From positions 1,869,001-1,933,000 of the forward strand of contig NZ_CP115160.1 in NCBI RefSeq assembly GCF_027594545.1: 64,000 nucleotides of DNA, given 5' to 3'. The number at the start of each line of letters is the position of its first letter. The stretch's first letter is position 1. Below are positions 1 through 7,485 of this stretch, piece after piece. The stretch comes from Algoriphagus sp. TR-M9. GTDB taxonomy: Bacteria; Bacteroidota; Bacteroidia; Cytophagales; Cyclobacteriaceae. A model generated the notes under the pieces. The model saw only the letters and a program-made list of their open reading frames with translations, searched no databases and was not told the origin of the DNA. The position numbers and the translations under genes were made by a program.

Positions 1-406
1 TGGCAGCAGCTTCTTCTATGACTACCGCAGTTTCAGGCACATAAACGGCCTTTTTCCTTACGATAATATTCTCATTGATCTGTCTGAACTCAAGTCTGGT
101 TTGTCTGGACAAATTCACCAAAGCATCAAATACATTGGTATTGACCTGAAGTGCCACTTTTGAATTCCCTTTGATTTCCTTATTGGTGTAGACAAAGTTA
201 AATCCGGAAGCTACTTCAATTGCTTTGAATGCTTCCTCAATAGTTGCATTGCTTAAATGCATACTCATGTGTACCTCGTCCATTCTCTTGTCCTGAACCT
301 TTGCAGGAGCGGCCATCAGCACGGACAGGGTGAGGCATTGCACTAAGATTATTTGGAAAAATCTCTTAGACATAGTTAAAATGCGTAACCTTTTGTCATT
401 TTTCAT
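1..406 (-). CDS. SusC/RagA-type TonB-dependent receptor, N-terminal part (runs off left edge)
   Basis: The visible 135 codons are the amino end of a protein that continues beyond the window. They hold a signal peptide (hydrophobic IILVQCLTLSVLMA) followed by a secretin/TonB short N-terminal (STN) domain, with phrases such as ASGFNFVYTNKEI and FDALVNLSRQTRLEF. In Bacteroidota, STN plus a SusC barrel marks receptors that signal through an inner-membrane FecR anti-sigma factor, and fecR and an ECF sigma gene lie just upstream on the same strand. The start may be the ATG at 406 or the in-frame ATG at 373, which begins MSKRFFQ and puts the signal peptide nearer the N-terminus. The transported substrate cannot be told from this part. 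Family confidence is high; the barrel itself is not seen. Confidence 0.85.
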   Translation of the reverse strand, partial: MKNDKRLRILTMSKRFFQIILVQCLTLSVLMAAPAKVQDKRMDEVHMSMHLSNATIEEAFKAIEVASGFNFVYTNKEIKGNSKVALQVNTNVFDALVNLSRQTRLEFRQINENIIVRKKAVYVPETAVVIEEAAA

Positions 407-453
407 AACTTTAAATTTGGTTTAAACTACTAGGATTGGTTTATACTAAAATC

Positions 454-516
454 CAGCATGTTTTTGACGAAACATGCTGCAACCTCAGACCGGAGATGTT
501 GACGCATCTCTGGTCT
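454..516 (-). terminator. Twin hairpins between fecR and the SusC-like gene
   Basis: Two perfect or near-perfect hairpins stand side by side. One is 454-463 paired with 470-479 (10 bp). The other is 487-498 paired with 505-516 (12 bp with one G-U pair). Both have the same six-base loop, CGTCAA read on the minus strand. Neither has a long U-tract. They lie after the fecR stop and before the receptor start, so they could end fecR transcription, act in the receptor leader, or mark an mRNA processing point. Confidence 0.6.
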
Positions 517-563
517 TTTGCACATTTACATTCTTGGGTTTTTTTTGCATAGATAAGAGGGGG

Positions 564-1652
564 TTATTGTTGAAAATTGATTTGAATTTCTTTGCCTTCG
601 ATTTCGTATTTGAAGCGGGCTGTATAGCTCAAGCCTTCCAGAATGTTTTTTAAAGTCTCTCCTTTGTATTTGCCAGATAGGGTCAGGTGTTGGTCCTTAT
701 AGTTCAATACCGTAATGCTCACACCAAACCAGTTTTCCAACATTTTAATGGCTTCGGGTAGGGGGGTCTTGTCAAAAATTATGGTCTGATCCAGCCAGGC
801 CATAATCATTTCTGGATCAAATGCGCGTTTCTCCCAGGCTTCGCCGGATGCCAAGGTATTGATCTGTTCCCCCGGAGTCAGGTAGTCTATAAATTCCGGC
901 ACTTGTGCGGATTTAACTTCCACCTTTCCTGTGATCAGGGAAACTGCGATTTTTCCACCTATTCCACTTTTGATATTGAAGGTGGTGCCCAGTGCTCTGG
1001 TAGTAATGTCTTTAGTATGTACTATAAAAGGTTTGTCCGCATTATGAGCCACATCAAAAAAAGCTTCGCCTTCCAGATATACCTCCCGCGTATCACCTAC
1101 AAAATTCTGTACATAGCGAATGCTGCTTCCTGCATTCAGCTTGACCACAGAGCCATCGCTCAGGGTAATCGCTGACTTTACACCTGGCTTGGTAGAGTAA
1201 GTCAACCACTTAAGCTCTTGTATTTCTTCTTGCTCCGGGGCAGTGAAATACATGAGGCCGAGGGTGAATGCCAAAAGCAAAATGGCAGCAGCTTTTACCA
1301 TTTGGAAGTTTATCTTCCGGCTTGGCTTGGTGCTTTTTTGTCGGGAATAATGATTAATAGTCGCTTCAGCGTGGATGGGGAAGCTTTTGGCTTCCTGCTT
1401 TTGTTCTCTTCCATCCAGTTTCTTATCTATTTTGTCCCAGAGCTGGTCTATTTTCACACTACCAAGTTGACGAGAAGGAGAAGGCATGTTCAGTACCAGT
1501 TCTCTGGCGATGCGAATATGCTCTAAACTCTGGGGGTTGTTTTTTATATATTCATCCCATTGAAGATTTCTCTTATTATTCGGGGAAAGGATCCATTCCC
1601 TGAATTCTGTGTCCAAGACAAAATCTTCTACTGAGAAATTTGATTTATCCAT
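564..1652 (-). CDS. FecR-family anti-sigma factor
   Basis: This is a 362-residue inner-membrane anti-sigma regulator that should hold the neighbouring ECF sigma factor until the SusC-type receptor signals. The N-terminal ~115 residues are cytoplasmic. One membrane segment follows (MVKAAAILLLAFTLGLMYF, about residues 118-136). The periplasmic FecR domain begins near STKPGVKSAITLSDGS and contains GEAFFDVAHNADKPFIV. The C-terminal ~75 residues (FDKTPLPEAIKMLENWFGV) match the DUF4974 region usual in this family. An in-frame GTG lies 15 bases upstream (1667), but the ATG at 1652 is preferred. Order sigma, fecR, receptor on one strand is the standard Bacteroidota arrangement. Confidence 0.93.
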   Translation of the reverse strand: MDKSNFSVEDFVLDTEFREWILSPNNKRNLQWDEYIKNNPQSLEHIRIARELVLNMPSPSRQLGSVKIDQLWDKIDKKLDGREQKQEAKSFPIHAEATINHYSRQKSTKPSRKINFQMVKAAAILLLAFTLGLMYFTAPEQEEIQELKWLTYSTKPGVKSAITLSDGSVVKLNAGSSIRYVQNFVGDTREVYLEGEAFFDVAHNADKPFIVHTKDITTRALGTTFNIKSGIGGKIAVSLITGKVEVKSAQVPEFIDYLTPGEQINTLASGEAWEKRAFDPEMIMAWLDQTIIFDKTPLPEAIKMLENWFGVSITVLNYKDQHLTLSGKYKGETLKNILEGLSYTARFKYEIEGKEIQINFQQ

Positions 1653-1998
1653 AATGAGTCGATTCACTACATTAAGGAGAGTACAGGCAAAAGTTATCCT
1701 TCAAAATTTTAAAAATTTTTAACTTTTATGGCTTTTTCAATAAATCTCTCAATCGATTGCGGAATAGATATGAAATCTAGGTTTGTCTTGAATAAATCGT
1801 AAAGGAATATTTAACTCAAACTCACTAATTCTGCTAAAACAAAATCAGAAGGACTTGTCCAATGTGGCGCATATAATAAGTGTAGTGGTTCAGATGAAAG
1901 CGTAAATCGTAAATGACCTCAAGGCAGATTTGGGTTTTAGCAAACCTTTGTACGCTGTGTCATTCTCTGCGTTCTCCGAGGTTTTTAAAAAAAAGATT
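1653..1998. other. Long gap between sigma gene and fecR
   Basis: These ~345 bases separate the sigma stop from fecR. FecI and FecR genes are usually much closer. I see no ORF with a good start, and the part next to fecR is AT-rich. At 1961-1987 a stretch reading CTCTGCGTTCTCCGAGGTTT resembles a degenerate intergenic repeat of the form CTCTGCG(T)TCTCTGCGGTT that I remember from many Bacteroidota genomes. That identification is from memory and is weak. Confidence 0.4.
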
Positions 1999-2583
1999 TC
2001 AGAAAAAAATAACTAAAAGTAGAATAGCCTTTTTCAGTGCATTGATAGCTTTCCAGGCCAAGGTATAGGTGGAGCGGATATTGATGTCCAAAAGTTTGGA
2101 AGTTTCCTCGTAGCTGAGCTTTTCGAAGTAGAGGTATTGCAATACTTCTTTTTGCCGAATCGGTAATTTCTCCATGGCTACTTTCATTTTGGCAGTGGTT
2201 TCGGATTGCTGTTGATTTTGGATCAAAATCTCCTCTGCAGAATCGCTCAGTGATTCTTGGTCTGTAGTCCAGTGAAGTGCCGTTCTTTTGGCATTTTTAC
2301 CTAGTTCCTTATGAATTCTATTGGAAAGAGCCTTAAAAAGATACTGCTTGACATTAGCATCCTGGCAAAGTTTACTTCTATAATTCCATATATCAATAAA
2401 CACATCCTGTATAGCATCCTTAACCAAGGTTTCATCTGCATGTAGGCTCATGCCAAAGCTGAATAAATCGTGTATAAATTGCCTGTAAATAGCCTCCAGG
2501 GCAGATTTGTCTCCCGAGCGCAAGCCTGACCACAAGCTCTCGATAGATTTATCTTCTAGGGCATTTGTATAAAAATAAGACAA
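1999..2583 (-). CDS. ECF-type RNA polymerase sigma factor (FecI-like)
   Basis: This 194-residue protein has the two sigma domains of group IV factors. Region 2 is about residues 20-90 (LWSGLRSGDKSALEAIYRQF, then DAIQDVFIDIWNYRSKL). Region 4 is about residues 130-185 (KLPIRQKEVLQYLYFEKLSY, then the recognition helix DINIRSTYTLAWKAINALKK). It should direct RNA polymerase to the SusC-type locus once released by the FecR protein encoded next. No ATG is available near the N-terminus: an in-frame TAA lies 15 bases before a TTG at 2583, so TTG (or the ATT two codons earlier) must start it. That would give inefficient translation. Confidence 0.9.
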   Translation of the reverse strand: MSYFYTNALEDKSIESLWSGLRSGDKSALEAIYRQFIHDLFSFGMSLHADETLVKDAIQDVFIDIWNYRSKLCQDANVKQYLFKALSNRIHKELGKNAKRTALHWTTDQESLSDSAEEILIQNQQQSETTAKMKVAMEKLPIRQKEVLQYLYFEKLSYEETSKLLDINIRSTYTLAWKAINALKKAILLLVIFF

Positions 2584-2712
2584 TTTAATCTTGGGTTAGT
2601 TAATTTGAAAAAGCAAGTAAAGGAATTTTTAAAGGCAATAAAAATTTATAATTGATAAGTGGCGAAGAAAATGATTTGTCTTTGAAGTGTACAATTGCTA
2701 TAAAAATTACAT

Positions 2713-2745
2713 ATCCAGCAGTTGATTTGTAAAAAAATGCTGGAT
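2713..2745. repeat. Inverted repeat ATCCAGCA / TGCTGGAT
   Basis: An 8-bp perfect inverted repeat (2713-2720 and 2738-2745) with a 17-base spacer lies between the AraC-type gene and the sigma gene. Read on the minus strand the loop contains a T-run and the stem is followed by AT-rich sequence. It could be a weak terminator for the AraC-type gene or a binding site upstream of the sigma gene. Confidence 0.3.
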
Positions 2746-2817
2746 GTCATGTGATTTGACTTGTAAACATTGTAGAAGCCTTTAAACTGGATTTACACAT
2801 TTGGGAAATTACTCCAT

Positions 2818-3381
2818 TCACACTTCGTCCAATCCTTTTCGTTTACCTAAGCCTTGTTTTTTGAATTGGCTTGGACTCATCCCTGTTTCTTTTTTAAACT
2901 GGGCAGAAAGGTAAGCTACGCTGCTGTAATTCAAGAGGTCAGCAATCTCAGAAAGTGTTTTTTCCTGATAAAAAATCAATTCCTTAATCCGCTCTACCTT
3001 TAATTTAGTGATGTATTTCTCTATGGTGATTCCTTCTACTTGGGAAAATAGCCTGCTCAGATAAGTGTATTCATGGTTTAGGCTTTCGGAGATAAAACTT
3101 GAATAGTTTTCAGATTTATTTTCATCAGAATGCTGTATGCGCTCGATAAGGATACTTTTGATCTGGGAAATTAAAGTTGACTTGCCGTTCTCCAGGAGTT
3201 CAAAACCATGGTTTTTTAAGGTTTCAGCCAATTGGATCGTTTGTCTGCTATTTAAAGGAGATTCCAGCCTTATTTTCCCCAAATCAACTGAGGTAAAGGT
3301 GATTTCAAGTTGGTCTAATGTATCTGATACAGATGCAATGCATCTAGGGCAAACCATATTTTTAACGTAAATCAGAGCCAT
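2818..3381 (-). CDS. HMA-like metal-binding domain fused to AraC-type HTH regulator
   Basis: The 187-residue protein joins two parts. Residues 1-70 look like a small heavy-metal-associated (HMA) ferredoxin-fold domain, with the MxCxxC motif as MVCPRC (Cys11, Cys14). Residues ~85-187 are an AraC/XylS helix-turn-helix pair (YITKLKVERIKELI, then LSEIADLLNYSSVAYLSAQF and FKKETGMSPSQFKKQ). A metal sensor is the natural reading (copper or a similar soft metal, by analogy with HMA domains), but the neighbours do not include a clear metal pump. The start is an ATG at 3381. It could also respond to thiol oxidation through the CxxC pair. Confidence 0.8.
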   Translation of the reverse strand: MALIYVKNMVCPRCIASVSDTLDQLEITFTSVDLGKIRLESPLNSRQTIQLAETLKNHGFELLENGKSTLISQIKSILIERIQHSDENKSENYSSFISESLNHEYTYLSRLFSQVEGITIEKYITKLKVERIKELIFYQEKTLSEIADLLNYSSVAYLSAQFKKETGMSPSQFKKQGLGKRKGLDEV

Positions 3382-3451
3382 AATTCAAAGGATTAGTCGT
3401 ACATCAAATGTATTTGTTCCGATTTTAGTTCTCACCCTTTACTCGTAAAAA

Positions 3452-3495
3452 ATCCAAAAAGCGTCCTGGGATTCCTCATAGGATGCTTTTTGGAT
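3452..3495 (-). terminator. Intrinsic terminator of doxX
   Basis: A 16-bp stem with one G-T pair (3452-3467 with 3480-3495) and a 12-base loop begins 8 bases after the doxX stop. On the minus strand it is followed by TTTTTTACG. Confidence 0.85.
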
Positions 3496-3502
3496 AAGAG
3501 GT

Positions 3503-3862
3503 TTAACCATTGATCCTTGCTAGGAAAATCCTGGACACGACCAGTAATCCCAACGCTACCAACGGCATCATCAAAGCCGAAACTGGATCCCCATTCGCAG
3601 CATGAGCAATGAATGCTGAGATAAATGTGATGCCAAAACCTGCATAAGCCCATTCCTTTACCAACTTTGGAAAAGCTGGGATTAGAAGTACGATGACTCC
3701 CAGAATTTTTGCGATTCCTAGTTCTATCCTGAAGAAATCCTTGAATCCCATAGCCGTAAATCCTGCGGAAACATTCGGGTCGGCAAAATAAGCATAAGCG
3801 CTAAATAGCATCATGAGTGAGATTAAGCCTGTGGCAGTCCAATAGATAATTTTATTAGTCAT
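3503..3862 (-). CDS. DoxX-family membrane protein
   Basis: A 119-residue integral membrane protein with about four hydrophobic segments (IIYWTATGLISLMMLFSAYA, LGIAKILGVIVLLIPAF, AYAGFGITFISAFIAHAA, ALMMPLVALGLLVVSRIFL). Length, segment pattern and the sequence FRIELGIAKILGVIVLL fit the DoxX/DoxX-like family, often linked to thiol or redox homeostasis, but its exact reaction is unknown. A GTG six codons upstream (3880) lies inside the -7 box, so the ATG at 3862 is chosen. It diverges from an HxlR regulator across a shared operator region, so HxlR is likely its regulator. Confidence 0.85.
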   Translation of the reverse strand: MTNKIIYWTATGLISLMMLFSAYAYFADPNVSAGFTAMGFKDFFRIELGIAKILGVIVLLIPAFPKLVKEWAYAGFGITFISAFIAHAANGDPVSALMMPLVALGLLVVSRIFLARING

Positions 3863-3879
3863 AGTGTTATTATTTGGCA

Positions 3880-3887
3880 CAAACTTA
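3880..3887 (-). promoter_or_regulatory. -7 box of the doxX promoter
   Basis: The minus strand reads TAAGTTTG, an exact match to the Bacteroidota TAnnTTTG box, 18 bases before the chosen doxX ATG. No good TTTG is present at -33. Palindrome 3915-3930 begins just upstream of where it should be, which would suit activation by HxlR. Confidence 0.65.
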
Positions 3888-3910
3888 TCGTAATTAGCTA
3901 TACATTTGTA

Positions 3911-3948
3911 AGTACTATACTCTGGTATAGTGCTATACTTTGGTATAG
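3911..3948. promoter_or_regulatory. Tandem palindromic operator for HxlR
   Basis: Two 16-bp palindromes of form CTATAC-N4-GTATAG occur at 3915-3930 and 3933-3948, spaced 18 bp centre to centre, which is under two helical turns. The first extends to nearly 24 bp (3911-3934, 9 of 10 outer pairs). They lie between divergent doxX and hxlR genes. Winged-helix regulators such as HxlR bind as dimers to such sites. The TTTG in the middle of the second site (3939-3942) can serve as the -33 box of hxlR, which suggests autorepression. Confidence 0.75.
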
Positions 3949-3973
3949 TTCAGTAGTTCACTTCTAATATTTG
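3939..3973 (+). promoter_or_regulatory. Promoter of hxlR
   Basis: TTTG (3939-3942), 22 bases, then TAATATTTG (3965-3973), one base longer than the TAnnTTTG consensus. The box ends 4 bases before the ATG at 3978, so the mRNA may be leaderless or nearly so. Confidence 0.5.
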
Positions 3974-3977
3974 CCAT

Positions 3978-4370
3978 ATGGAAAAACCAGATAAGTCAAA
4001 CCATAGCCAATGCACCGGGATAATCCGTCCGGTTCAGGATGCATTGGATGTATTAAGTGGAAAGTGGAAGCTTCCAATCATCGTAGCTTTGCTTCACGGC
4101 TACAAGCGGTTTTCTGAAATTTCCAGACAGGTTCCCGGCATTACCGACCGCATGCTTTCAAAGGAATTACGGGATTTGGAATTAAATCAACTGGTGAAGC
4201 GGAAAGTCTATGATACCTTTCCTGTGACGGTGGAATATACCATGACTCCCTATGGGGAGACGCTTAAGGATGTAATCTCTGCGCTTCATATCTGGGGAGA
4301 AAAACACCGTCAAAAAATCTTTGGCGCAGGTCTAGTTCATCATCCAGTAGATAAAAGTCACCTTGGGTAG
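3978..4370 (+). CDS. HxlR-family winged-helix transcriptional regulator
   Basis: A 130-residue regulator of the HxlR family (MarR-like winged helix). The signature is seen in QDALDVLSGKWKLPIIVALL, then FSEISRQVPGITDRMLSKEL (recognition helix) and VEYTMTPYGETL (wing). Cys12 is in the position where many HxlR proteins (such as the YodB and HypR type) carry a redox-sensing cysteine, so it may sense quinones, aldehydes or disulfide stress. It diverges from doxX across two palindromes, its likely binding sites. The inducer is not known from sequence. Confidence 0.9.
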   Translation: MEKPDKSNHSQCTGIIRPVQDALDVLSGKWKLPIIVALLHGYKRFSEISRQVPGITDRMLSKELRDLELNQLVKRKVYDTFPVTVEYTMTPYGETLKDVISALHIWGEKHRQKIFGAGLVHHPVDKSHLG

Positions 4371-4432
4371 CCTCTATATTTTCATTTTTATGTTATCTAT
4401 TCCTTCAATTAGACAATTTGAAAAATTATTCG

Positions 4433-4450
4433 GTTCTCTATTTGCAGAAC
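4433..4450. promoter_or_regulatory. Candidate GbsR operator, site 1
   Basis: GTTCT-N8-AGAAC, an 18-bp dyad with 5-bp arms, covers the TTTG at 4441-4444. The same dyad with the same spacing recurs at 4988-5005 within the operon, so both are likely sites for the MarR-type protein encoded between them. Confidence 0.6.
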
Positions 4451-4473
4451 TAACTGAACTTTCTCTATATTTG
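4441..4473 (+). promoter_or_regulatory. Promoter of the gbsR-type/efflux operon
   Basis: TTTG (4441-4444), 21 bases, TATATTTG (4466-4473): full match to the Bacteroidota sigma consensus. The leader to the ATG at 4509 is about 30 bases. Confidence 0.8.
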
Positions 4474-4508
4474 TCCCGTTGTACCTGCATGACCCAAATT
4501 AATTGTAG

Positions 4509-4970
4509 ATGATTTTAACAGAAAAACATAAGGAGCTGATCGAGCGAATCGGAGTCTTCCATGAGCATAAAGGAATGCAGCCTTTGGTGGGAAGGATTAT
4601 CGGACTGCTTTTGGTACATGATGAAGGAGAGGTTTCATTTGATGAAATCGTAGAGCAGCTTGGGGTAAGTAAAAGCGCCGTGAGTAATGCTTTAACCTTC
4701 TTACAGGCAAAAGGTAGATGTGTGTATTCTACCCGACCCGGAGATCGAAAAAGGTACTTTGCGCTTAAGGTGAGTGACTGGAGAAGCGATTTCGAAAAAG
4801 AGCTGGAGAATATCGCCGAAATTCAAAAATTCATCGATGAGGTTTTGGAGGTGAGAACAGATAAAACCCCTGAGTTCAACTGTAAAATGAAGGATTTTTC
4901 GGAGTTTCTGGCATTCTTCAAAAAAGAAATCCCCGTTCTTTTCGAAAGATTTAAAAGACAAAGAGCTTAA
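4509..4970 (+). CDS. GbsR/MarR-type transcriptional regulator of the efflux operon
   Basis: A 153-residue protein with a winged helix at residues ~25-85. VSFDEIVEQLGVSKSAVSNAL forms the helix-turn-helix and TRPGDRKRYFAL the wing. A coiled C-terminal half probably dimerises. The short form and the N-terminal LIERIGVFHEHKGMQPLVGR fit GbsR-like MarR relatives that often head TolC-RND operons in Bacteroidota. It precedes tolC by 72 bases, and two identical dyads flank it. It most likely represses the pump genes and itself; the ligand is unknown. Confidence 0.85.
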   Translation: MILTEKHKELIERIGVFHEHKGMQPLVGRIIGLLLVHDEGEVSFDEIVEQLGVSKSAVSNALTFLQAKGRCVYSTRPGDRKRYFALKVSDWRSDFEKELENIAEIQKFIDEVLEVRTDKTPEFNCKMKDFSEFLAFFKKEIPVLFERFKRQRA

Positions 4971-4987
4971 AAAAATTTGAATTTTAA

Positions 4988-5005
4988 GTTCTTTAAACAC
5001 AGAAC
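4988..5005. promoter_or_regulatory. Candidate GbsR operator, site 2
   Basis: Second copy of GTTCT-N8-AGAAC, in the 72-base gap before tolC. Only the arms are conserved between the two copies; the spacers differ, as expected for a protein-binding dyad. AT-rich sequence follows, but no clear -7 box. Confidence 0.6.
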
Positions 5006-5042
5006 CAACTATTATTTTCAAAAATAACTACTACAAAATAGA

Positions 5043-6410
5043 ATGTTACGAAAGTTTCTAATTTACTCTACATTCCTTCTAGGTCCTGTCACGCTGTCTG
5101 CACAGGATCAATCGGAGCAGTTTGCATTACCGGACACTTTGACGCTGAAGGAAAGCATACAGATCGGTTTGAAAAATAACCGGGATTTCAAAAAAGCGGT
5201 CTTGGATGAAGAATCCGCCATGTATCAGCGAAATGAGATCCGTGGAGCTGGCCTGCCACAATTATCCGCCTATGGTCAATACAATAATTTCATCGATGTG
5301 TTTCCTCAGGCTGTGCCAGGGGGGATTTTCGGTGGAGACCCTGGGGATATAGAGGTGATCTCTTTGGGTGTGCCCCAGTCACTTAAGGCGGGTTTGGAAC
5401 TGAATCAGCTGATTTTCAGTAATTCTTACCTCATAGGCCTGAAAGCAGCCAAGACAGGAGAGGAGTTTTACCGCTTGCTGGCGCAGCAGTCCGAAGAGGA
5501 TGTGATTCATGAGATTTCCATGAACTACCTGGCCACCATTCAGGCTGAACTTCAAAAGGAAAACCTTCTGGCAAATATAGATCAGCTGCAAAGTTTGGAG
5601 AAAATCCTGCAGGCGCAGTATGAAAATGACCTGGCCAGAAAAGTGGATTTAAATCGGGTGAAGGTCAACCTGACTTCCATCAAAAGTGAGTTGGAAAACC
5701 TGGAGATCTCTATCTATCAGCGGGAAGGTTACCTGAAATTGGTCATGGGAATTCCGGTGGATACTCCGATCAATCTGGATAGATCCATCGCTGATATGAA
5801 TCAAAAAGTACAGGATTTTAAGATCCAGGACTTTAATATTTTTGACCGAAAGGATATTCAGATTTTGGGAGTTCAGGAGCAGCTGTACGAGTATGAATAC
5901 AAAAATATCAAAGCGGAGCATCAGCCTTCCTTGGTTGGATTTGCAGATTTTAATAAAAATGCTTTTTCCCAGGACTTTGATTTCATCAGCCAAAATAAGG
6001 TATGGTATCAGGGGTTTTTGATAGGCTTAAAGCTTCAGATTCCGATTTTTGATGGATTCACTACCAAAAACAAAGCGGCACAGTCTAAGGTGAGAGCCTC
6101 CCAACTTCAGCTGGATAGATTGCAAGCTGAAGACGCTGCATCCCTGGAATATCAGAATGCGATAAACAAATATTACTCTTCGCTGAGCACCTTGGAATCT
6201 CTTCAGGACAACCTAGCCCTGGCAGAAGATGTGCTGGACGAAACCACCTTGCTATATAAGGAAGGACTCAGCCCGCTTACTGATCTGCTGGATGCAGAGA
6301 CTACCCAGCGGCAAGCACAAACCAACTATAATAATCAAATCATTCAGGTGAGAATAGCGCAGTTGGAAATTCTTAATTCCACCGGGAAAATCAAAAACCT
6401 TATCCAATAA
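5043..6410 (+). CDS. TolC-family outer membrane efflux protein
   Basis: A 455-residue outer-membrane channel subunit. A signal peptide ends near LSAQDQ (residue ~20). Two outer-membrane-efflux repeats follow: LTLKESIQIGLKNNRDFKKA starts the first, and the second has QSKVRASQLQLDRLQAEDAA and LYKEGLSPLTDLLDAETT, the typical helical hairpin with YxxGxxxxxDLLDA. Length is normal. It should trimerise and connect with the adaptor encoded 19 bases downstream and the RND permease after it, exporting drugs, lipids or other hydrophobic compounds. Substrate is not predictable. Confidence 0.95.
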   Translation: MLRKFLIYSTFLLGPVTLSAQDQSEQFALPDTLTLKESIQIGLKNNRDFKKAVLDEESAMYQRNEIRGAGLPQLSAYGQYNNFIDVFPQAVPGGIFGGDPGDIEVISLGVPQSLKAGLELNQLIFSNSYLIGLKAAKTGEEFYRLLAQQSEEDVIHEISMNYLATIQAELQKENLLANIDQLQSLEKILQAQYENDLARKVDLNRVKVNLTSIKSELENLEISIYQREGYLKLVMGIPVDTPINLDRSIADMNQKVQDFKIQDFNIFDRKDIQILGVQEQLYEYEYKNIKAEHQPSLVGFADFNKNAFSQDFDFISQNKVWYQGFLIGLKLQIPIFDGFTTKNKAAQSKVRASQLQLDRLQAEDAASLEYQNAINKYYSSLSTLESLQDNLALAEDVLDETTLLYKEGLSPLTDLLDAETTQRQAQTNYNNQIIQVRIAQLEILNSTGKIKNLIQ

Positions 6411-6429
6411 TCGAAAACTAATACCAGCC

Positions 6430-7482
6430 ATGAAAAAATTAATCATCATAGCCTTACTTCTAGTAGGAGTAGGAGCAGTGGCCTTCACACTCTACACAAA
6501 CAAAGAAGAAATGAACGAAGCTGCCACCCTGGCCATGAAATCCAGCGAGTATATCTCGGTGACTGTCCAAAAGGTGGAAGAGAAGACGGTAAACAGGAAC
6601 TTCGAGGCCAATGGAGTATTTGAACCTTCACAGGAGCTGAAACTGATGTCCGAAACCTCTGGTGCAGTAGTTAAAATCTATAAGAAAAAAGGAAGCTTTG
6701 TGAAAAGGGGCGACTTGATCGTGCAGATCGATGACCGCCTGATCCGCTCCGAGTATACCATTGCCAAGCTGAATAGAGACCAGGCTGAAAAAGACCTGAA
6801 GCGCTTTGAAAATCTGGCAAATACAGATGCCATCACCAAAAAACAATTGGAAGAAAATGAAAAGGCCTTCAAAATCGCTGATGCTCAGTTGGCAGCCTTG
6901 CAAAAAAGGCTGGATGATACTCAGGTGACCGCCCCAATCTCCGGTTTTATCAATGAGGATTATTATGAAATGGGTGCTTTGGTAAGTCCAGGAATGCCAT
7001 TAGCAGACATCATCAATAAATCGCCACTTAAACTTAGCGTGAATGTGACCGAGAGCGAAATCTCTAAGGTGAAAATCGGAGATGAAATCCCGGTTAAAGT
7101 AAACGCGATCTCCAATCAGGAATTTACCGGCAAAGTGCATTTCATTTCTGATATGGCTGATGCTTCATTTAAATACGAAGTGGAGCTGGTAATGAACAGC
7201 AAAAATCAGGATCAGATCAAACCAGGTATGTTTGGTACCGCTCAGTTTAAATTTTCTCAGGATGAAAAAGTGCTGAAAATCGATAGAAAGTCTATCGCAG
7301 GAAGCCTAAAAGATCCGGGTGTTTACCTGATCAAAAATGGGGTAGCAGTCTACCAGCCAGTAAAAATCAACCCTTTGGATGATGGAACGGTGGAGATTTT
7401 GGACGGCTTAAAAGCCGGAGACGAAGTGATCGCCTCAGGTCTGATCAATGTGAAAGAAGGAACCAAAGTCAAAGTACAGTAA
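6430..7482 (+). CDS. RND efflux periplasmic adaptor (membrane fusion protein)
   Basis: A 350-residue HlyD/AcrA-type adaptor. It has an N-terminal membrane anchor (LIIIALLLVGVGAVAFTLY), a lipoyl/barrel-sandwich half (GAVVKIYKKKGSFVKRGDL), a short coiled-coil hairpin (DQAEKDLKRFENLANTDAIT and KKQLEENEKAFKIADAQLAA), the second lipoyl half (VTAPISGFINEDYYEMGALV), a beta-barrel, and a membrane-proximal domain ending KEGTKVKVQ. It bridges TolC and the permease. The permease gene starts 3 bases after its stop, indicating translational coupling. Confidence 0.95.
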   Translation: MKKLIIIALLLVGVGAVAFTLYTNKEEMNEAATLAMKSSEYISVTVQKVEEKTVNRNFEANGVFEPSQELKLMSETSGAVVKIYKKKGSFVKRGDLIVQIDDRLIRSEYTIAKLNRDQAEKDLKRFENLANTDAITKKQLEENEKAFKIADAQLAALQKRLDDTQVTAPISGFINEDYYEMGALVSPGMPLADIINKSPLKLSVNVTESEISKVKIGDEIPVKVNAISNQEFTGKVHFISDMADASFKYEVELVMNSKNQDQIKPGMFGTAQFKFSQDEKVLKIDRKSIAGSLKDPGVYLIKNGVAVYQPVKINPLDDGTVEILDGLKAGDEVIASGLINVKEGTKVKVQ

Positions 7483-7485
7483 ACC

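Noticed and set aside
451..2745. The 8-mer ATCCAGCA shared between the receptor leader and the AraC/sigma gap
   Set aside because: Eight bases in a short region can match by chance; no second supporting feature.
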